Shown piece after piece: positions 8,033-16,826 of a stretch of 64,000 nt of DNA. Source of the stretch: Rhizobacter sp. Root1238 (lineage in GTDB: Bacteria > Pseudomonadota > Gammaproteobacteria > Burkholderiales > Burkholderiaceae_C); assembly GCF_001425825.1 (NCBI RefSeq), contig NZ_LMDM01000002.1:62001-126000 (forward strand), written 5' to 3'. The notes under the pieces were generated by a model that saw nothing but the letters and a program-made list of their open reading frames with translations, was not told the DNA's origin and ran no database searches. The translations under genes were made by a program, and so were the position numbers. Numbering within the stretch: the first letter of the stretch is position 1; every line of letters starts with the position of its first letter.

Positions 8033-8623
8033 ATGACACCGACCGAAGCCTCTTCGCATGCCGTTCCTCGCATTCCTCCCGTCGCGCCGCCCTGCGAGCC
8101 CGAGCTCGATGCCCTGCTGCGCCGGATGACGCCGCCGGAGGCCGTCGACGTGCTGCAGCTGTTCCGCGTGTTCGCCCGCCACCCGCTGCTGGCCGAGCGG
8201 CTGCTGCCCTGGGGCGGCTTCATGCTCGGCCGCCACGCGATGCTGTCGCTGCGCGACCGCGAGGTGGTGATCGACCGCGTCTGCGCGCGCTGCGGCGCCG
8301 AGTACGAATGGGGCGTGCACGTCGCGGCGTTCGCGAAGGCGGCCGGGTTCACGCCGGCGCAGGTGGCGGCGATCGAGCGTGGCCGCGCCGACGACGCGGC
8401 GCTGACCGAGCGCGATGCGCTGCTGGTGCGCCTGGTCGATTCGCTGCACGAGACGGCCGATGTCGACGACGACCTGTGGACGCTGCTGGCCGCCGTGTGG
8501 AGCGAGCCGCAGCTGCTGGAGCTGCTGCTGCTCGCCGGCTGGTACCGCGCGATCTCGTACGTCTGCAATGCGGCGCGGGTGCCGTTGGAGAAGTGGCAGG
8601 CGCGCTTCGGCGAGCAGGCTTAG
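8033..8623 (+). CDS. Carboxymuconolactone decarboxylase (AhpD-like) family protein
   Basis: The 196-residue product is all-alpha, with the family segments LFRVFARHPLLAERLLPWGGFML, the redox-like motif CARCGAEYEWGVH (CxxC plus a downstream His) and the C-terminal LLLAGWYRAISYVCNAARVPLE. The CxxC/His arrangement is that of AhpD-type alkylhydroperoxidases rather than of the decarboxylase itself, so a thiol-based peroxidase or dehalogenation-type role is likelier. AGGAG lies 8 bases upstream of the ATG. It is divergent from the HxlR-type regulator, which probably controls it through the palindrome at 7999-8017. Confidence 0.85.
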   Translation: MTPTEASSHAVPRIPPVAPPCEPELDALLRRMTPPEAVDVLQLFRVFARHPLLAERLLPWGGFMLGRHAMLSLRDREVVIDRVCARCGAEYEWGVHVAAFAKAAGFTPAQVAAIERGRADDAALTERDALLVRLVDSLHETADVDDDLWTLLAAVWSEPQLLELLLLAGWYRAISYVCNAARVPLEKWQARFGEQA

Positions 8624-8645
8624 CGGGCCGAGCGCCGGGCCGTCA

Positions 8646-9827
8646 TCACCTCTTGATGATCGCCAGCCCCTTCAGGTAGTCGCCCTCGGGGAAGTTGATC
8701 GTCATCGGGTGGTCAGGCGCCGCGCCGGTGCGCGCATAGACCAGCCCGTCGACCTGCGCATCGAGCCCCGCGCCGGCGACGATCTTGTGGAACAGGTCGG
8801 GGCTGATGCCGCCCGAGCACGAGAAGGTGAACAGCACGCCGCCCGGCTCCAGCAGCATCAGCGCGAGCCGGTTGATGTCCTTGTAGGCGCGCGCGGCGCG
8901 TTCGGCATGCGACACCGTCGGCGCGAACTTCGGCGGGTCCAGCACGATCGCGTCGAAGCGCCGGCCTTGCTGCAGCATCGCGCGCAGCGTCTGGTTGACG
9001 TCGGCGTCCAGCGTCTCGTGCGCCGCATCGTCGAAGCCGTTGCGCAGCACGTGCGCGCGCGCGCGCTCCAGCGCCGGGCCGGACGAATCGACGCTCGTCA
9101 CCTGCGTCGCGCCGCCAGCGAACGCGGCCACGCTGAAGCCGCCGGTGTAGCTGTAGCAGTTCAGCACGCGCTGCAGCCCGAAGTGCCGCACGGTGTCGGC
9201 AAACAGCTTGCGGCTGTCGCGTTGGTCGAGGTAGTAGCCGGTCTTGTGGCCCTCGGCCACGTCGAGCGACAGCTGCCAGCCGTGCTCGCGGATCGTGATC
9301 TCGGTGGGGCCGTCGCCGCGCAGCCAGCCGGTCGCCGGTTGCAGGCCCTCGAGCTCGCGCGAGTTGGCATCGCTGCGCTCGTACAGCCGCGCCAGGCCGG
9401 TGGCTTTCAGCAGATGGTCGGCGATCGTCGCCTTCCAGCGCTCGGCGCCGGCCGACAGGAACTGCGCGCTCAGCGTGTCGCCGTAGCGGTCGACGATCAG
9501 CCCCGGCAGCCCGTCGGCCTCGCCGTGGACCAGCCGCACGCCGTCGCTCGCGATCGGCAGCCGAGCGCGGATCGCGATCGCCTGCTCGATGCGCCGCAGG
9601 AAGAACGCGCTGTCGATGCGCTCGGCCTCGTCGAAGCTCCAGGCGCGCAGCCGGATCTGCGAATGCGGGCTGCAGGCGGCCCAGGCCAGGAACTTGCCGT
9701 CGTGCGATTGCACGCGCACCGTCTCGCCGAGGTCGGCGCGGCCGCTGGCCACGCTGCCTTCGAACACCCAGGGATGGCGGCGCTGCAGCGAGCGCTCCTT
9801 GCCCTCACGCACTGTGATTGTCTTCAT
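8646..9827 (-). CDS. rlmI: 23S rRNA (cytosine-5-)-methyltransferase, RlmI family
   Basis: The protein of 393 residues begins with a PUA domain (TVREGKERSLQRRHPWVFEG), followed by a central EEHEE-like region and a C-terminal SAM-dependent methyltransferase domain: VLNCYSYTGGFSVAA (SAM loop), VTSVDSS, and the catalytic DAIVLDPPKF, with FSCSGG near the end. RlmI of E. coli methylates C1962 of 23S rRNA. The ATG at 9827 gives MKTITV, the usual start; an upstream frame extension to 9857 is not family-like. It stands alone between the AhpD-like gene (convergent) and the unknown gene at 9978 (divergent). Confidence 0.9.
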   Translation of the reverse strand: MKTITVREGKERSLQRRHPWVFEGSVASGRADLGETVRVQSHDGKFLAWAACSPHSQIRLRAWSFDEAERIDSAFFLRRIEQAIAIRARLPIASDGVRLVHGEADGLPGLIVDRYGDTLSAQFLSAGAERWKATIADHLLKATGLARLYERSDANSRELEGLQPATGWLRGDGPTEITIREHGWQLSLDVAEGHKTGYYLDQRDSRKLFADTVRHFGLQRVLNCYSYTGGFSVAAFAGGATQVTSVDSSGPALERARAHVLRNGFDDAAHETLDADVNQTLRAMLQQGRRFDAIVLDPPKFAPTVSHAERAARAYKDINRLALMLLEPGGVLFTFSCSGGISPDLFHKIVAGAGLDAQVDGLVYARTGAAPDHPMTINFPEGDYLKGLAIIKR

Positions 9828-9853
9828 GGGCCCGATTGTCGGCGACGCGGTGA

Positions 9854-9874
9854 CCACCCCCGGGATGAGGGTGG
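9854..9874. repeat. Short inverted repeat CCACCC-N9-GGGTGG
   Basis: CCACCC (9854-9859) and GGGTGG (9869-9874) are perfect complements in the divergent gap between rlmI and the gene at 9978. It has no T-run, so it is not a terminator. It may be an operator or an accident of base composition. Confidence 0.3.
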
Positions 9875-9977
9875 CATCGACAGGCTAGGGATGTCGACGG
9901 CCGCAGGCGCCGCCTAACTTGGTTCAGCGCGCCGACCGCGCACCGTTCCACCACCTGGCTGCCAAGGAGACTCCGCC

Positions 9978-11507
9978 ATGCCCATGCTCAAGAACCTGGC
10001 CGTGCTCGACTCGTTCATCCTCAAATGGTTTCGCGAATGCACGCCGAAGATCCTGGTCGTCACCGACGGGCTGAACTTCAGCGCCGTCGACGATTTCGGG
10101 CTGACCCGCTTCGTGAACGCGCTGCGCACCAGCACGGTCCACGCGATGACGCCGATCGTGCGCACCGCGCTGTACACGCCGGGCTCCGGCACCGCGGCCT
10201 CGCTCGACGCCACGGCCCAGCACATCAGCAACTTCCAGTTCACCGACGCATCGCACGGGCTGCTGAAGTCGCGCTACGACGTGGTGTTCCTGCTCGCGAT
10301 CACACGCGAAGGCGGGGCCGGGCTCGCACAGGAACCGGGCGCGCAGGCGGCGATCGTGAACTTCATGCAGCAGGGCGGCGGGCTGTTCGCCACCGGCGAC
10401 CATGAGGACCTGGGAGCTGCCATGTGCATGACGATCCCGCGCGTGCAAGGCATGCGGCGCTGGGCGGCGGCCGACACGCCGAGCGGCGGCGGCATCGACC
10501 GGTTGACCACCACCGGCCCGGGCACCAACGACGTGTTCGAGTTCGCCGACCAGTCCGATGCGCTGCCGCAGCGGCTGTACGTCAACTTCCGCACCAGCTT
10601 CGGCGTCGGCGTCGCGCACCCGGTGCTGCAGGTACCGGGCGCGGCGCCGGCGCGTGCGATCGAGGTGTTTCCCGATCACCCGCACGAAGGCGAGTGCCGC
10701 GTGCCGGCGCTGCTCACCGGCAAGCTGCCCGACGGTGTCACCGACGAATGGCCGCTCGCCACCGGCAGCACGCAGCGCGTCGTGCCGGAGGCGATCGCGC
10801 TGACGGTATCCGAAGGCAATGCGTTCCCCGGCAAGGCGGCGGTCGCGCCGCGCTCGTTCATCCCGGTCTGCGCCTACGACGGGCAGCAGGCCGAGGTCGG
10901 GCGCGTCGTCACCGATTCGACCTGGCACCACTTCGTCAACATCAACCTGGTCGGGCTCGCCGGCCGCAACCTCAGCGACGTGCAGCAGTACTACCGCAAC
11001 CTCGCGACCTGGCTGATGCCGAAGCACGTGCGGCGCTGCTGGCGCTACCCGGTGCTGATCCGCGAGCTGGTGCGCTACCCGCTGTTCGAGGAGATCCGGC
11101 TGGAGCCGGTCGAAAAGTTCGACGGCCCGGCGCTGCATGCGCTGGGCGAGAAGGTCGAAGACGCGCTGCAGCAGCGCTTCACGCGCGGCGAGGTGGCGGC
11201 GATGGTCGACGATGCGCTCGACGAGATGCTCGATGCGCGCACGCGCCAGCTGCTCGACGGCTTCCACGGTCGCTACGGCGAGGTGTCGTCGCGCGACACC
11301 GGCCTCGCGGCGCTCGGGGCACTGACGCTCGCGAGCGGCAACACCGCGCTGCAGCTGCAGGAAAAAGGCGACGACGTGAAGGACGCGATCGGCCTGTTCG
11401 ACGAGGCCGCGGCGAAGGCACTGCGGCTGGGCATCCAGCGCTATCTCGGCGATGCGCGCGAGGGCCTGCGCAGGCTCGACGAGGTGATCGGCGCCGTGCT
11501 CCGCTGA
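9978..11507 (+). CDS. Conserved-looking protein of unknown function with a ThuA/GATase-like N-terminal region
   Basis: This protein of 509 residues is cytoplasmic (no signal or membrane segment) with a strong AAGGAGA ribosome site. Residues 20-120 alternate strands and helices (KILVVTDGLNFSAVDDFG, RYDVVFLLAITREGG), then FMQQGGGLFATGDHEDLG looks like the elbow of a class I glutamine-amidotransferase or ThuA-like fold, but without the catalytic Cys. VVTDSTWHHFVNINL at about 315-330 is a second conserved-looking block. After about residue 370 it is helical, with a Gly/Ala-rich stretch near 440. No known enzyme motif fits fully. It ends one base before the end of the convergent xerC. Confidence 0.8.
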   Translation: MPMLKNLAVLDSFILKWFRECTPKILVVTDGLNFSAVDDFGLTRFVNALRTSTVHAMTPIVRTALYTPGSGTAASLDATAQHISNFQFTDASHGLLKSRYDVVFLLAITREGGAGLAQEPGAQAAIVNFMQQGGGLFATGDHEDLGAAMCMTIPRVQGMRRWAAADTPSGGGIDRLTTTGPGTNDVFEFADQSDALPQRLYVNFRTSFGVGVAHPVLQVPGAAPARAIEVFPDHPHEGECRVPALLTGKLPDGVTDEWPLATGSTQRVVPEAIALTVSEGNAFPGKAAVAPRSFIPVCAYDGQQAEVGRVVTDSTWHHFVNINLVGLAGRNLSDVQQYYRNLATWLMPKHVRRCWRYPVLIRELVRYPLFEEIRLEPVEKFDGPALHALGEKVEDALQQRFTRGEVAAMVDDALDEMLDARTRQLLDGFHGRYGEVSSRDTGLAALGALTLASGNTALQLQEKGDDVKDAIGLFDEAAAKALRLGIQRYLGDAREGLRRLDEVIGAVLR

Positions 11508-12449
11508 TCAGGGCTTGCGCTTCGCGCGCGGGTGTGCGGCGTCGTACACCTTCGCGAGATGCTGGAAATCCAGCTTGGTGTAGACCTGCGTCGTCGAGAT
11601 GTTGGCGTGGCCGAGCAGTTCCTGCACCGCGCGCAGGTCGCCACTGGACTGCAGCAGGTGCGACGCGAACGAATGCCGCAGCATGTGCGGGTGCACGTGC
11701 GTCGGCAACCCGGCCTGCAGCGCGCGCCGCTTCAGGCGCGATCGCACCTGGCTGTCGGTGAGCCGCGTGCCGCGCCGGCTGACGAACAGCGCCGGCTCGC
11801 CCGGATCGGCCAGCGTGCCGCGCAGCGCCAGCCATTGCGCGAGCGCCTGCAGCGCCGGTCCGCCGACCGGCACGCTGCGGCGCTTGCGGCCCTTGCCGAG
11901 CACCTGCGCCTCGGCCTCGGCGGCGTCGATCCAGCCGGCCGCTTCGCCGCTGGCCCGCACGTCCAGCCCCACCAGCTCGCCGACACGCAGCCCGCAGCCG
12001 TACAGCAGTTCGACGATGCACTGGTCGCGGGCAGCGAGTGCCGGGTCGGTGTCGTCGTCCTCGCGCGGCTCGGCCAGCGCCACCGCCTGGTCGACCGGCA
12101 GCGCCTTCGGCAACGGCTTGGCGGCCTTCGGTGCGCGCACGCCGTCGACCGGGTTCAGCGCCACCACGCCTTCGTGGCCGAGCCAGCGGAAGAAGCCGCG
12201 CCAGGCCGACAGCACCAGCGCGATGCTGCGCGAGCCGAGGCCCTGCGAATGCAGCTGCGCCGCCCAGCGCCGCACGTGGTGCACCTGCGTCGCGCGCAGC
12301 GCCACCGGCTGCGCCTGCGCAAAGGCCTGCAAGCGCGCGAACGCATCGCGGTACAGCACCAGGCTGCGCGGTGCGAGCCGGCGCTCGGATTCGAGGTGGA
12401 CCAGGTGACGCTGCAGGTCCGCGTCGAGGGCGGCGGACGGTGCGGCCAT
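11508..12449 (-). CDS. xerC: Tyrosine recombinase XerC
   Basis: XerC works with XerD at the dif site to resolve chromosome dimers. The 313-residue protein has the SAM-like N-terminal DNA-binding domain (HLVHLESERRLAPRSLVLY) and the catalytic domain with the full set: Arg in YGCGLRVGELVGL, His/Arg in HMLRHSFASHLL, His in LGHANISTTQ and the nucleophile Tyr in the following VYTKLD. ATG at 12449 follows the DUF484 stop by 11 bases. It is the last gene of dapF-DUF484-xerC, the arrangement also known (with yigA) from enterobacteria. It is slightly longer than E. coli XerC. Confidence 0.95.
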   Translation of the reverse strand: MAAPSAALDADLQRHLVHLESERRLAPRSLVLYRDAFARLQAFAQAQPVALRATQVHHVRRWAAQLHSQGLGSRSIALVLSAWRGFFRWLGHEGVVALNPVDGVRAPKAAKPLPKALPVDQAVALAEPREDDDTDPALAARDQCIVELLYGCGLRVGELVGLDVRASGEAAGWIDAAEAEAQVLGKGRKRRSVPVGGPALQALAQWLALRGTLADPGEPALFVSRRGTRLTDSQVRSRLKRRALQAGLPTHVHPHMLRHSFASHLLQSSGDLRAVQELLGHANISTTQVYTKLDFQHLAKVYDAAHPRAKRKP

Positions 12450-12460
12450 GGCGGCGGTCT

Positions 12461-13138
12461 TCAGGCGACCGGCAGCAGCCGCGACAGCCCGGCGCTCGCG
12501 ATGTCGCCGATGCGCGACAGGAACTCGGTGCCCATGTCGGCGCTGTAGCGGGTCGGGTCCGGCGAGGCCAGCACCAGCATGCCGAAGGCCGGGTCGTCCT
12601 GGCGCACGCGCAGCGGGATCAGCGCGAGCGACATCACGGTCGCCACGTCGGCCAGCCACTGGGCGGCCTCGAAGCCGGAGTTGACGCCGCAGTACGGCTG
12701 CGTGAGGCTGGCCGCGAAGCTGCGCGCGTCTTCGGTGACGGACTTGGCGAACGGCAGCACGTTGAACACCTCGGCCGCGCCCCAGATGCGGATCGCCGCC
12801 TGCGGGATCATGAACTGGTGCTTCAGCTCGGCCACCAGCACGTCGGGCAGGTCGCCGGGGTTGTGCGTCAGCATGATCGCGCGCGTCCAGCGGTGCAGCT
12901 TGTCGGCGATCGAGACGTTCTCGGTGCCGTGGCGGATCATCTCGATGATGCGCAGCTCGAGGCCCTTGTGCTTCTCGCGCAGCATTTCCATCTGCCGCTC
13001 CTGCAGCGACACCGCGCGCTGCCCGTGCGGGCTGGTCAGCTGGATCGCCGCCAGCAGTTCGGCATGGCGCTCGAAGAAACCCGGCGTGTTGGCCAGGTAG
13101 TTGGCGATGTCCTGCTCGGTGATGCCTTGGATGCTCAC
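12461..13138 (-). CDS. DUF484 family protein (YigA-like, GAF-type fold)
   Basis: The 225-residue protein begins with the family's ITEQDIANYLANTPGFFERH helix, then SLQERQMEMLREKHKGLELR (a coiled-coil-like segment, about residues 45-75), and a C-terminal GAF-like domain with QDDPAFGMLVLASPDP and FLSRIGDIASAGL. The biochemical role of DUF484 is not established; its place between dapF and xerC is conserved across proteobacteria. GTG at 13138 is chosen because GAAGGG lies upstream and it matches the family N-terminus; it starts 20 bases after the dapF stop. Confidence 0.88.
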   Translation of the reverse strand: MSIQGITEQDIANYLANTPGFFERHAELLAAIQLTSPHGQRAVSLQERQMEMLREKHKGLELRIIEMIRHGTENVSIADKLHRWTRAIMLTHNPGDLPDVLVAELKHQFMIPQAAIRIWGAAEVFNVLPFAKSVTEDARSFAASLTQPYCGVNSGFEAAQWLADVATVMSLALIPLRVRQDDPAFGMLVLASPDPTRYSADMGTEFLSRIGDIASAGLSRLLPVA

Positions 13139-13158
13139 GGGGGGCCCTTCTACGGCTT

Positions 13159-14025
13159 TTACAGATGGATCACGCCGTCGAAGACGGTCGTGGCGGGGCC
13201 GGTCATCAGCACGGGCGCTTGCAGCCTGCCCGCCATGCCTTGCCATTCGATGGTGAGCCGGCCGCCGCGCGCATCGACGTCGACGCGCTCGTCGAGCAGG
13301 CCCATGCGGATGCCCGCGACCACCGCGGCGCAGGCGCCGGTGCCGCAGGCGAGCGTCTCGCCGGCATCGCGCTCGTGCACCCGCAGCCGGATGTGCGTGC
13401 GCGACAGCACCTGCATGAAGCCGGCGTTCACCTTGCGCGGAAAGCGCGCGTGCTGCTCGATCAGCGGGCCCTGCGTCGCGACCGGCGCGGCGTCGACATC
13501 GGCCACCACCTGCACTGCATGCGGGTTGCCCATCGACAGCGCGGCCACCTCGACCGTGTCGGTGCCGACCGGCAGCGGCCACACCGCGAAGCCGTTGAGC
13601 TCGCGCGGCGCCAGGCCGCGGGCGTCGAAGGGCAGCGCGGGCAGGTCGAACACCGGGGCGCCCATGTCGACGGTGACGCGCCCGTCGTGCTGCAGCCGCA
13701 GTTCGAGCACCTGCCGGACCGTCTCGACGCGGATCGTCGTCTTGTCGCTCAGTTTCTTGTCGTGCACGAAGCGCACGAAACATCGCGCACCGTTACCGCA
13801 CTGTTCGACTTCGTCACCGGTGGCGCCGTTGAAGATGCGGTAGCGGAAGTCGATGCCGGGCGTGTCGCTGGCTTCGACCACCAGGATCTGGTCGGCGCCG
13901 ACCCCGAAGCGCCGGTCGCCCAGCGCGCGCAGCTGCGCGGCATCCAGCGCCAGCGGCGCGGTGGTCGCATCGAGCACGACGAAGTCGTTGCCGGCCCCCT
14001 GCATCTTCGTGAACTGCACTCTCAT
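13159..14025 (-). CDS. dapF: Diaminopimelate epimerase
   Basis: DapF converts LL- to meso-diaminopimelate for lysine and peptidoglycan. The 288-residue protein has the two pseudo-symmetric halves, each with its catalytic cysteine: [13 protein letters not shown] (about residues 75-87) and [16 protein letters not shown] (about 220-235). The N-terminal [17 protein letters not shown] and the central [10 protein letters not shown] are family hallmarks. It heads the dapF-DUF484-xerC operon. Confidence 0.97.
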   Translation of the reverse strand: MRVQFTKMQGAGNDFVVLDATTAPLALDAAQLRALGDRRFGVGADQILVVEASDTPGIDFRYRIFNGATGDEVEQCGNGARCFVRFVHDKKLSDKTTIRVETVRQVLELRLQHDGRVTVDMGAPVFDLPALPFDARGLAPRELNGFAVWPLPVGTDTVEVAALSMGNPHAVQVVADVDAAPVATQGPLIEQHARFPRKVNAGFMQVLSRTHIRLRVHERDAGETLACGTGACAAVVAGIRMGLLDERVDVDARGGRLTIEWQGMAGRLQAPVLMTGPATTVFDGVIHL

Positions 14026-14130
14026 GGGCGGGGATTATCGCTGCCGCGCCGTGACAGCAGTCCGAACAGGGGCGTGGTTCCCTCGCGGCCATCTGCATCG
14101 CAGATCCCGGTTTCTTGAAAACATCTGGCC

Positions 14131-14180
14131 GCCTGCAAAAGGCCTGCACAAAGCCTGCACAGCATGCCGGACCATGCCGG
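14131..14180 (+). repeat. Helically phased direct repeats: GCCTGCA x3 (11-base step), CATGCCGG x2 (10-base step)
   Basis: GCCTGCA begins at 14131, 14142 and 14153, exactly 11 bases apart, and is followed by CATGCCGG at 14163 and 14173, 10 bases apart. All five units therefore face nearly the same side of the helix. They lie 40-90 bases upstream of the small gene at 14220, in the divergent gap with dapF, where an activator or repressor array would sit. Confidence 0.5.
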
Positions 14181-14219
14181 GCGCGAATCGTCGCGCCGGC
14201 CCTTCCCATGGGAGAAACG

Positions 14220-14453
14220 ATGGACCTGAACCCCCTCTTCGCTGTCAGTGCCGCGGCCGACGATGCCGGCACCTGTCGCCGGCCGCTGACGCGCGCCCCC
14301 GCCGTGCGGCTGAAACCCGCGCGGCGACGACCCCCGCGCGCCTGCACCTGCACCTGCGGCCGTGCCTGGGCGCATCCGTCTCGGGCCGACAAGCGCTGGC
14401 GCCTCGGTGGCGCCCCCTGCCTGATCCTTCGTCGGGAGCGCGTGCCATGCTGA
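14220..14453 (+). CDS. Small Arg/Cys-rich hypothetical protein
   Basis: This 77-codon frame has GGGAGA 5 bases before its ATG, and its stop overlaps the start of the next gene by seven bases, which favours translational coupling. The product starts MDLNPLFAVSAAADDAG and becomes very basic, with a CTCTCGRAW cluster that could bind metal or simply reflect base composition. I do not recognise it. If it is not translated into a functional protein it may act as a leader that sets translation of the gene at 14447. Confidence 0.35.
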   Translation: MDLNPLFAVSAAADDAGTCRRPLTRAPAVRLKPARRRPPRACTCTCGRAWAHPSRADKRWRLGGAPCLILRRERVPC

Positions 14454-15037
14454 CTTTCCTGAAACGACTTCGCTCCCGCTTCGACGACCCGCAACCGCAG
14501 TGCGCGCAGGTCCCTGTCGAGACCGTGCACCCGCCAACCCCGGCCGAGCCGGCGGCGCAGCCGGACGGCGTGACGGTCGTCGACTGGCTGCGCCTCGTGC
14601 TCGGCCACCTGCGCACCGAGGAACGCCACCGGCTGCAGCAGCGCGTGCTGAACAACCTGCGCTTCGGCGACACCCTGCCGAAGGCGATGGTCCACGCGAT
14701 GCTGAACGAAGGCGGCCAGCAGGACGGGCAGTGGGCGCTGCTGCTGCTGGGCGTCGACGCGGTCGACGACGTCGAGCGGCAAGGACGGGAACTGGCGCGG
14801 TCCGCCGCCATTGCGGCGATCTACGGCTGGGACTGGAACGAGGGCCGCGGGCGCTCCACGCGTGCCGCGCTGTTCGCGCTGCACGCCTGGCTGCTCGGCT
14901 TCGGCTACTCGCTGCTGCAGATGGACACCGGCGGCCAGGAGCATTGCATGCTGATGACGAACACGGCCGACGCCGAGGCCGCGATCCGGCTCGGTTCCGC
15001 GCTCGGCCTGCGGCTGACGCTGCCGCGCAGCGACTGA
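14447..15037 (+). CDS. Hypothetical protein (196 residues)
   Basis: Codon use is typical of the genome and GGGAG precedes the ATG. The N-terminus is short and basic (MLTFLKRLRSRF), residues 20-40 are Pro/Ala-rich, and the rest is helical with VVDWLRLVLGHLRTEERHRL, an AIYGWDWNEGRGRSTRAALF block and HAWLLGFGYSLLQMDTGGQEH. The last two look like conserved cores of an enzyme-like or ligand-binding fold, but I cannot assign a family. It is coupled to the small gene before it and is convergent with the acyltransferase genes. Confidence 0.65.
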   Translation: MLTFLKRLRSRFDDPQPQCAQVPVETVHPPTPAEPAAQPDGVTVVDWLRLVLGHLRTEERHRLQQRVLNNLRFGDTLPKAMVHAMLNEGGQQDGQWALLLLGVDAVDDVERQGRELARSAAIAAIYGWDWNEGRGRSTRAALFALHAWLLGFGYSLLQMDTGGQEHCMLMTNTADAEAAIRLGSALGLRLTLPRSD

Positions 15038-15074
15038 CGGCGTGCCGGCGGGCGGGCTCGGACGCTGGTGCGGC

Positions 15075-15953
15075 TCAGTACAGCGACGGCTCGCCCGCCG
15101 GCCGTGTCTTGAAGCGCTTGTGAACCCACAGGTACTGCGCCGGGTTCTTGCGGATCTCGTCCTCGATCCAGCGGTTCATCGCCGCGGTGTCGGCGACGGG
15201 GTCCTCGCTCGGGAAGTGCGTGAACGGCTCGCCGAAGCGCACCCGGTAGCCCTGGCCGCCGGGCAGCATCTCGGCGATCACCGGCTGCACGACCATGCCG
15301 AGCGCGCGCGCCATGCGCGACGGCGCGAGCAGCGTCGCGGCCGGCACGCCGAAGAACGGCACGAACGCGGCGTCTCGTGCGCCGAAATCCATGTCGGGCA
15401 GGTTGAAGAAGGCGTGCCCCTTGCGGATCGCGCGGATCAGCGGCAGCGCCTTGTCGCTGCGCGGAAAGATCTCGGCATGGTCGCCGAAGCGCATGCGGCC
15501 CTTGCGGATCGCCGCATCCATCACCGGGTTGCTCTGCTGCTGGTACATCGAACAGGCCGGATGCTGCTGGAACAGCAGCGTCGCCACGCCCGCCACGTCC
15601 AGCCCCATGAAGTGCGGCACCAGCCACATCACCGGTCGCGGGCTGTGTTCGGCGAGCTTGACGTCGCCCTCGACGTGGATGATCCGCTTCAACTGCGCCA
15701 TCGGTGCGTACCAGAGCAGGCTGCGCTCGAGGATGCTGCGCCCGAGCCAGCGGAAGTGCTCGCGGGCCAGCGCGAGCCGCTGCGCCGGGCTCCAGTCGGG
15801 GTAGCACAGCTCGAGGTTGCGCAGCGCGACGCGCCGCCGCGAACGCGCGAGCGCGAACAGCAGCCGCCCGAGGCCGCGCCCCAGCGCGGCGAGCACCGGC
15901 AGCGGCAGCCAATGCAGCAGCCACATCGTTCCCAGCAGGAGTCGGGTTCCCAT
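15075..15953 (-). CDS. LpxL/HtrB-family lysophospholipid (lipid A) acyltransferase, second copy
   Basis: The 292-residue protein has one N-terminal hydrophobic segment (LLLGTMWLLHWLPLPVLAAL) and the family fold with the H-x4-D/E catalytic motif as HFMGLD, followed by YQQQSNPVMD and HAFFNLPDMDFG. LpxL-type enzymes add secondary acyl chains to lipid A at the inner membrane. It starts two bases after the stop of its paralogue (15956-16819), so the pair is one transcription unit, presumably adding chains at two positions. Confidence 0.88.
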   Translation of the reverse strand: MGTRLLLGTMWLLHWLPLPVLAALGRGLGRLLFALARSRRRVALRNLELCYPDWSPAQRLALAREHFRWLGRSILERSLLWYAPMAQLKRIIHVEGDVKLAEHSPRPVMWLVPHFMGLDVAGVATLLFQQHPACSMYQQQSNPVMDAAIRKGRMRFGDHAEIFPRSDKALPLIRAIRKGHAFFNLPDMDFGARDAAFVPFFGVPAATLLAPSRMARALGMVVQPVIAEMLPGGQGYRVRFGEPFTHFPSEDPVADTAAMNRWIEDEIRKNPAQYLWVHKRFKTRPAGEPSLY

Positions 15954-15955
15954 CG

Positions 15956-16819
15956 TCAGTTCTTCTGAGCGGCATCCGCCGGATGTTCGCGCGGCGCCTT
16001 GTATCGGTTGTAGCCCCACAGGTACTGGCCGGGGCACTGCAGTATCAGCTGTTCCATCGCCCGGTTGACGGCGGTGGCCGCCTCGGTCGAGTCTTCGGGC
16101 AGCGTGCCGGGGAATTCGAAGAAGCGCTGCAGGTAGCCGGCACCGGCCGGCAGGCGTTCGCCCCAGGTCAGCAGCAGCACGGCGCCGGTCTGCTGCGCGA
16201 GCCGCGCGGCCAGCGTCATCGTGTAGGCCGGCCTGCCGAAGAAGGGCGCCCACACGCCCATGCCGTCGGGCGGCACCTGGTCGGGCAGCAGGCCGACGAT
16301 CTCGCCGCGGCGCAGCGCCCGGATCATCTGGCGCACACCCGACAAGGTGGCCGGCACCGCCTGCAGGTGCGGGCGATCGCGCGCGGTCTCTTCGAGGCGA
16401 CGCAGCCAGGCCTGGCGCGCCGGGCGGTACAGCACGGTGATCGGCTGCCGTGCGCCCCAACGCTCGGCGATGGCCTGCGCGGTGATCTCGAAGCAGCCCA
16501 TGTGCGGCGTCAGCAGCAGCACGCCGCGGCCGGAGTCGAGCGCCTGTGCCAGCAGCGGCTCGCCCTCGAAGCGCATCAGGCCGAGCACCGACCGGTCGAC
16601 GGGTCGCAGCCACAGCTTGGGCAGCTCCATCACCATGCGGCCGGCCGATGCGATCGCCGGCCGCCACGCGGGTGGGGCGAGCCCCGCCTGCGCGGCGTTT
16701 TCGGCCATGCGGCGCCGATAGCCGCTCGACAGCCAGTAGCCCAGCCAGCCGAGCACGCTGCCCAGATGATGCAAAAAGCCCAGCGAAAGCCCGGCAAACC
16801 AGCGCAGTAGGGTTGACAT
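15956..16819 (-). CDS. LpxL/HtrB-family lysophospholipid (lipid A) acyltransferase, first copy
   Basis: The 287-residue protein has an N-terminal hydrophobic stretch (residues 5-32), the H-x4-E motif as PHMGCFE, and later LLPDQVPPDGMGVWAPFFG, the usual LpxL block. Substrate and acyl length cannot be read from sequence. It is divergent from metK across about 130 bases and is followed at once by a second copy, so two acylation steps are likely encoded together. Confidence 0.9.
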   Translation of the reverse strand: MSTLLRWFAGLSLGFLHHLGSVLGWLGYWLSSGYRRRMAENAAQAGLAPPAWRPAIASAGRMVMELPKLWLRPVDRSVLGLMRFEGEPLLAQALDSGRGVLLLTPHMGCFEITAQAIAERWGARQPITVLYRPARQAWLRRLEETARDRPHLQAVPATLSGVRQMIRALRRGEIVGLLPDQVPPDGMGVWAPFFGRPAYTMTLAARLAQQTGAVLLLTWGERLPAGAGYLQRFFEFPGTLPEDSTEAATAVNRAMEQLILQCPGQYLWGYNRYKAPREHPADAAQKN

Positions 16820-16826
16820 CTGTTCC

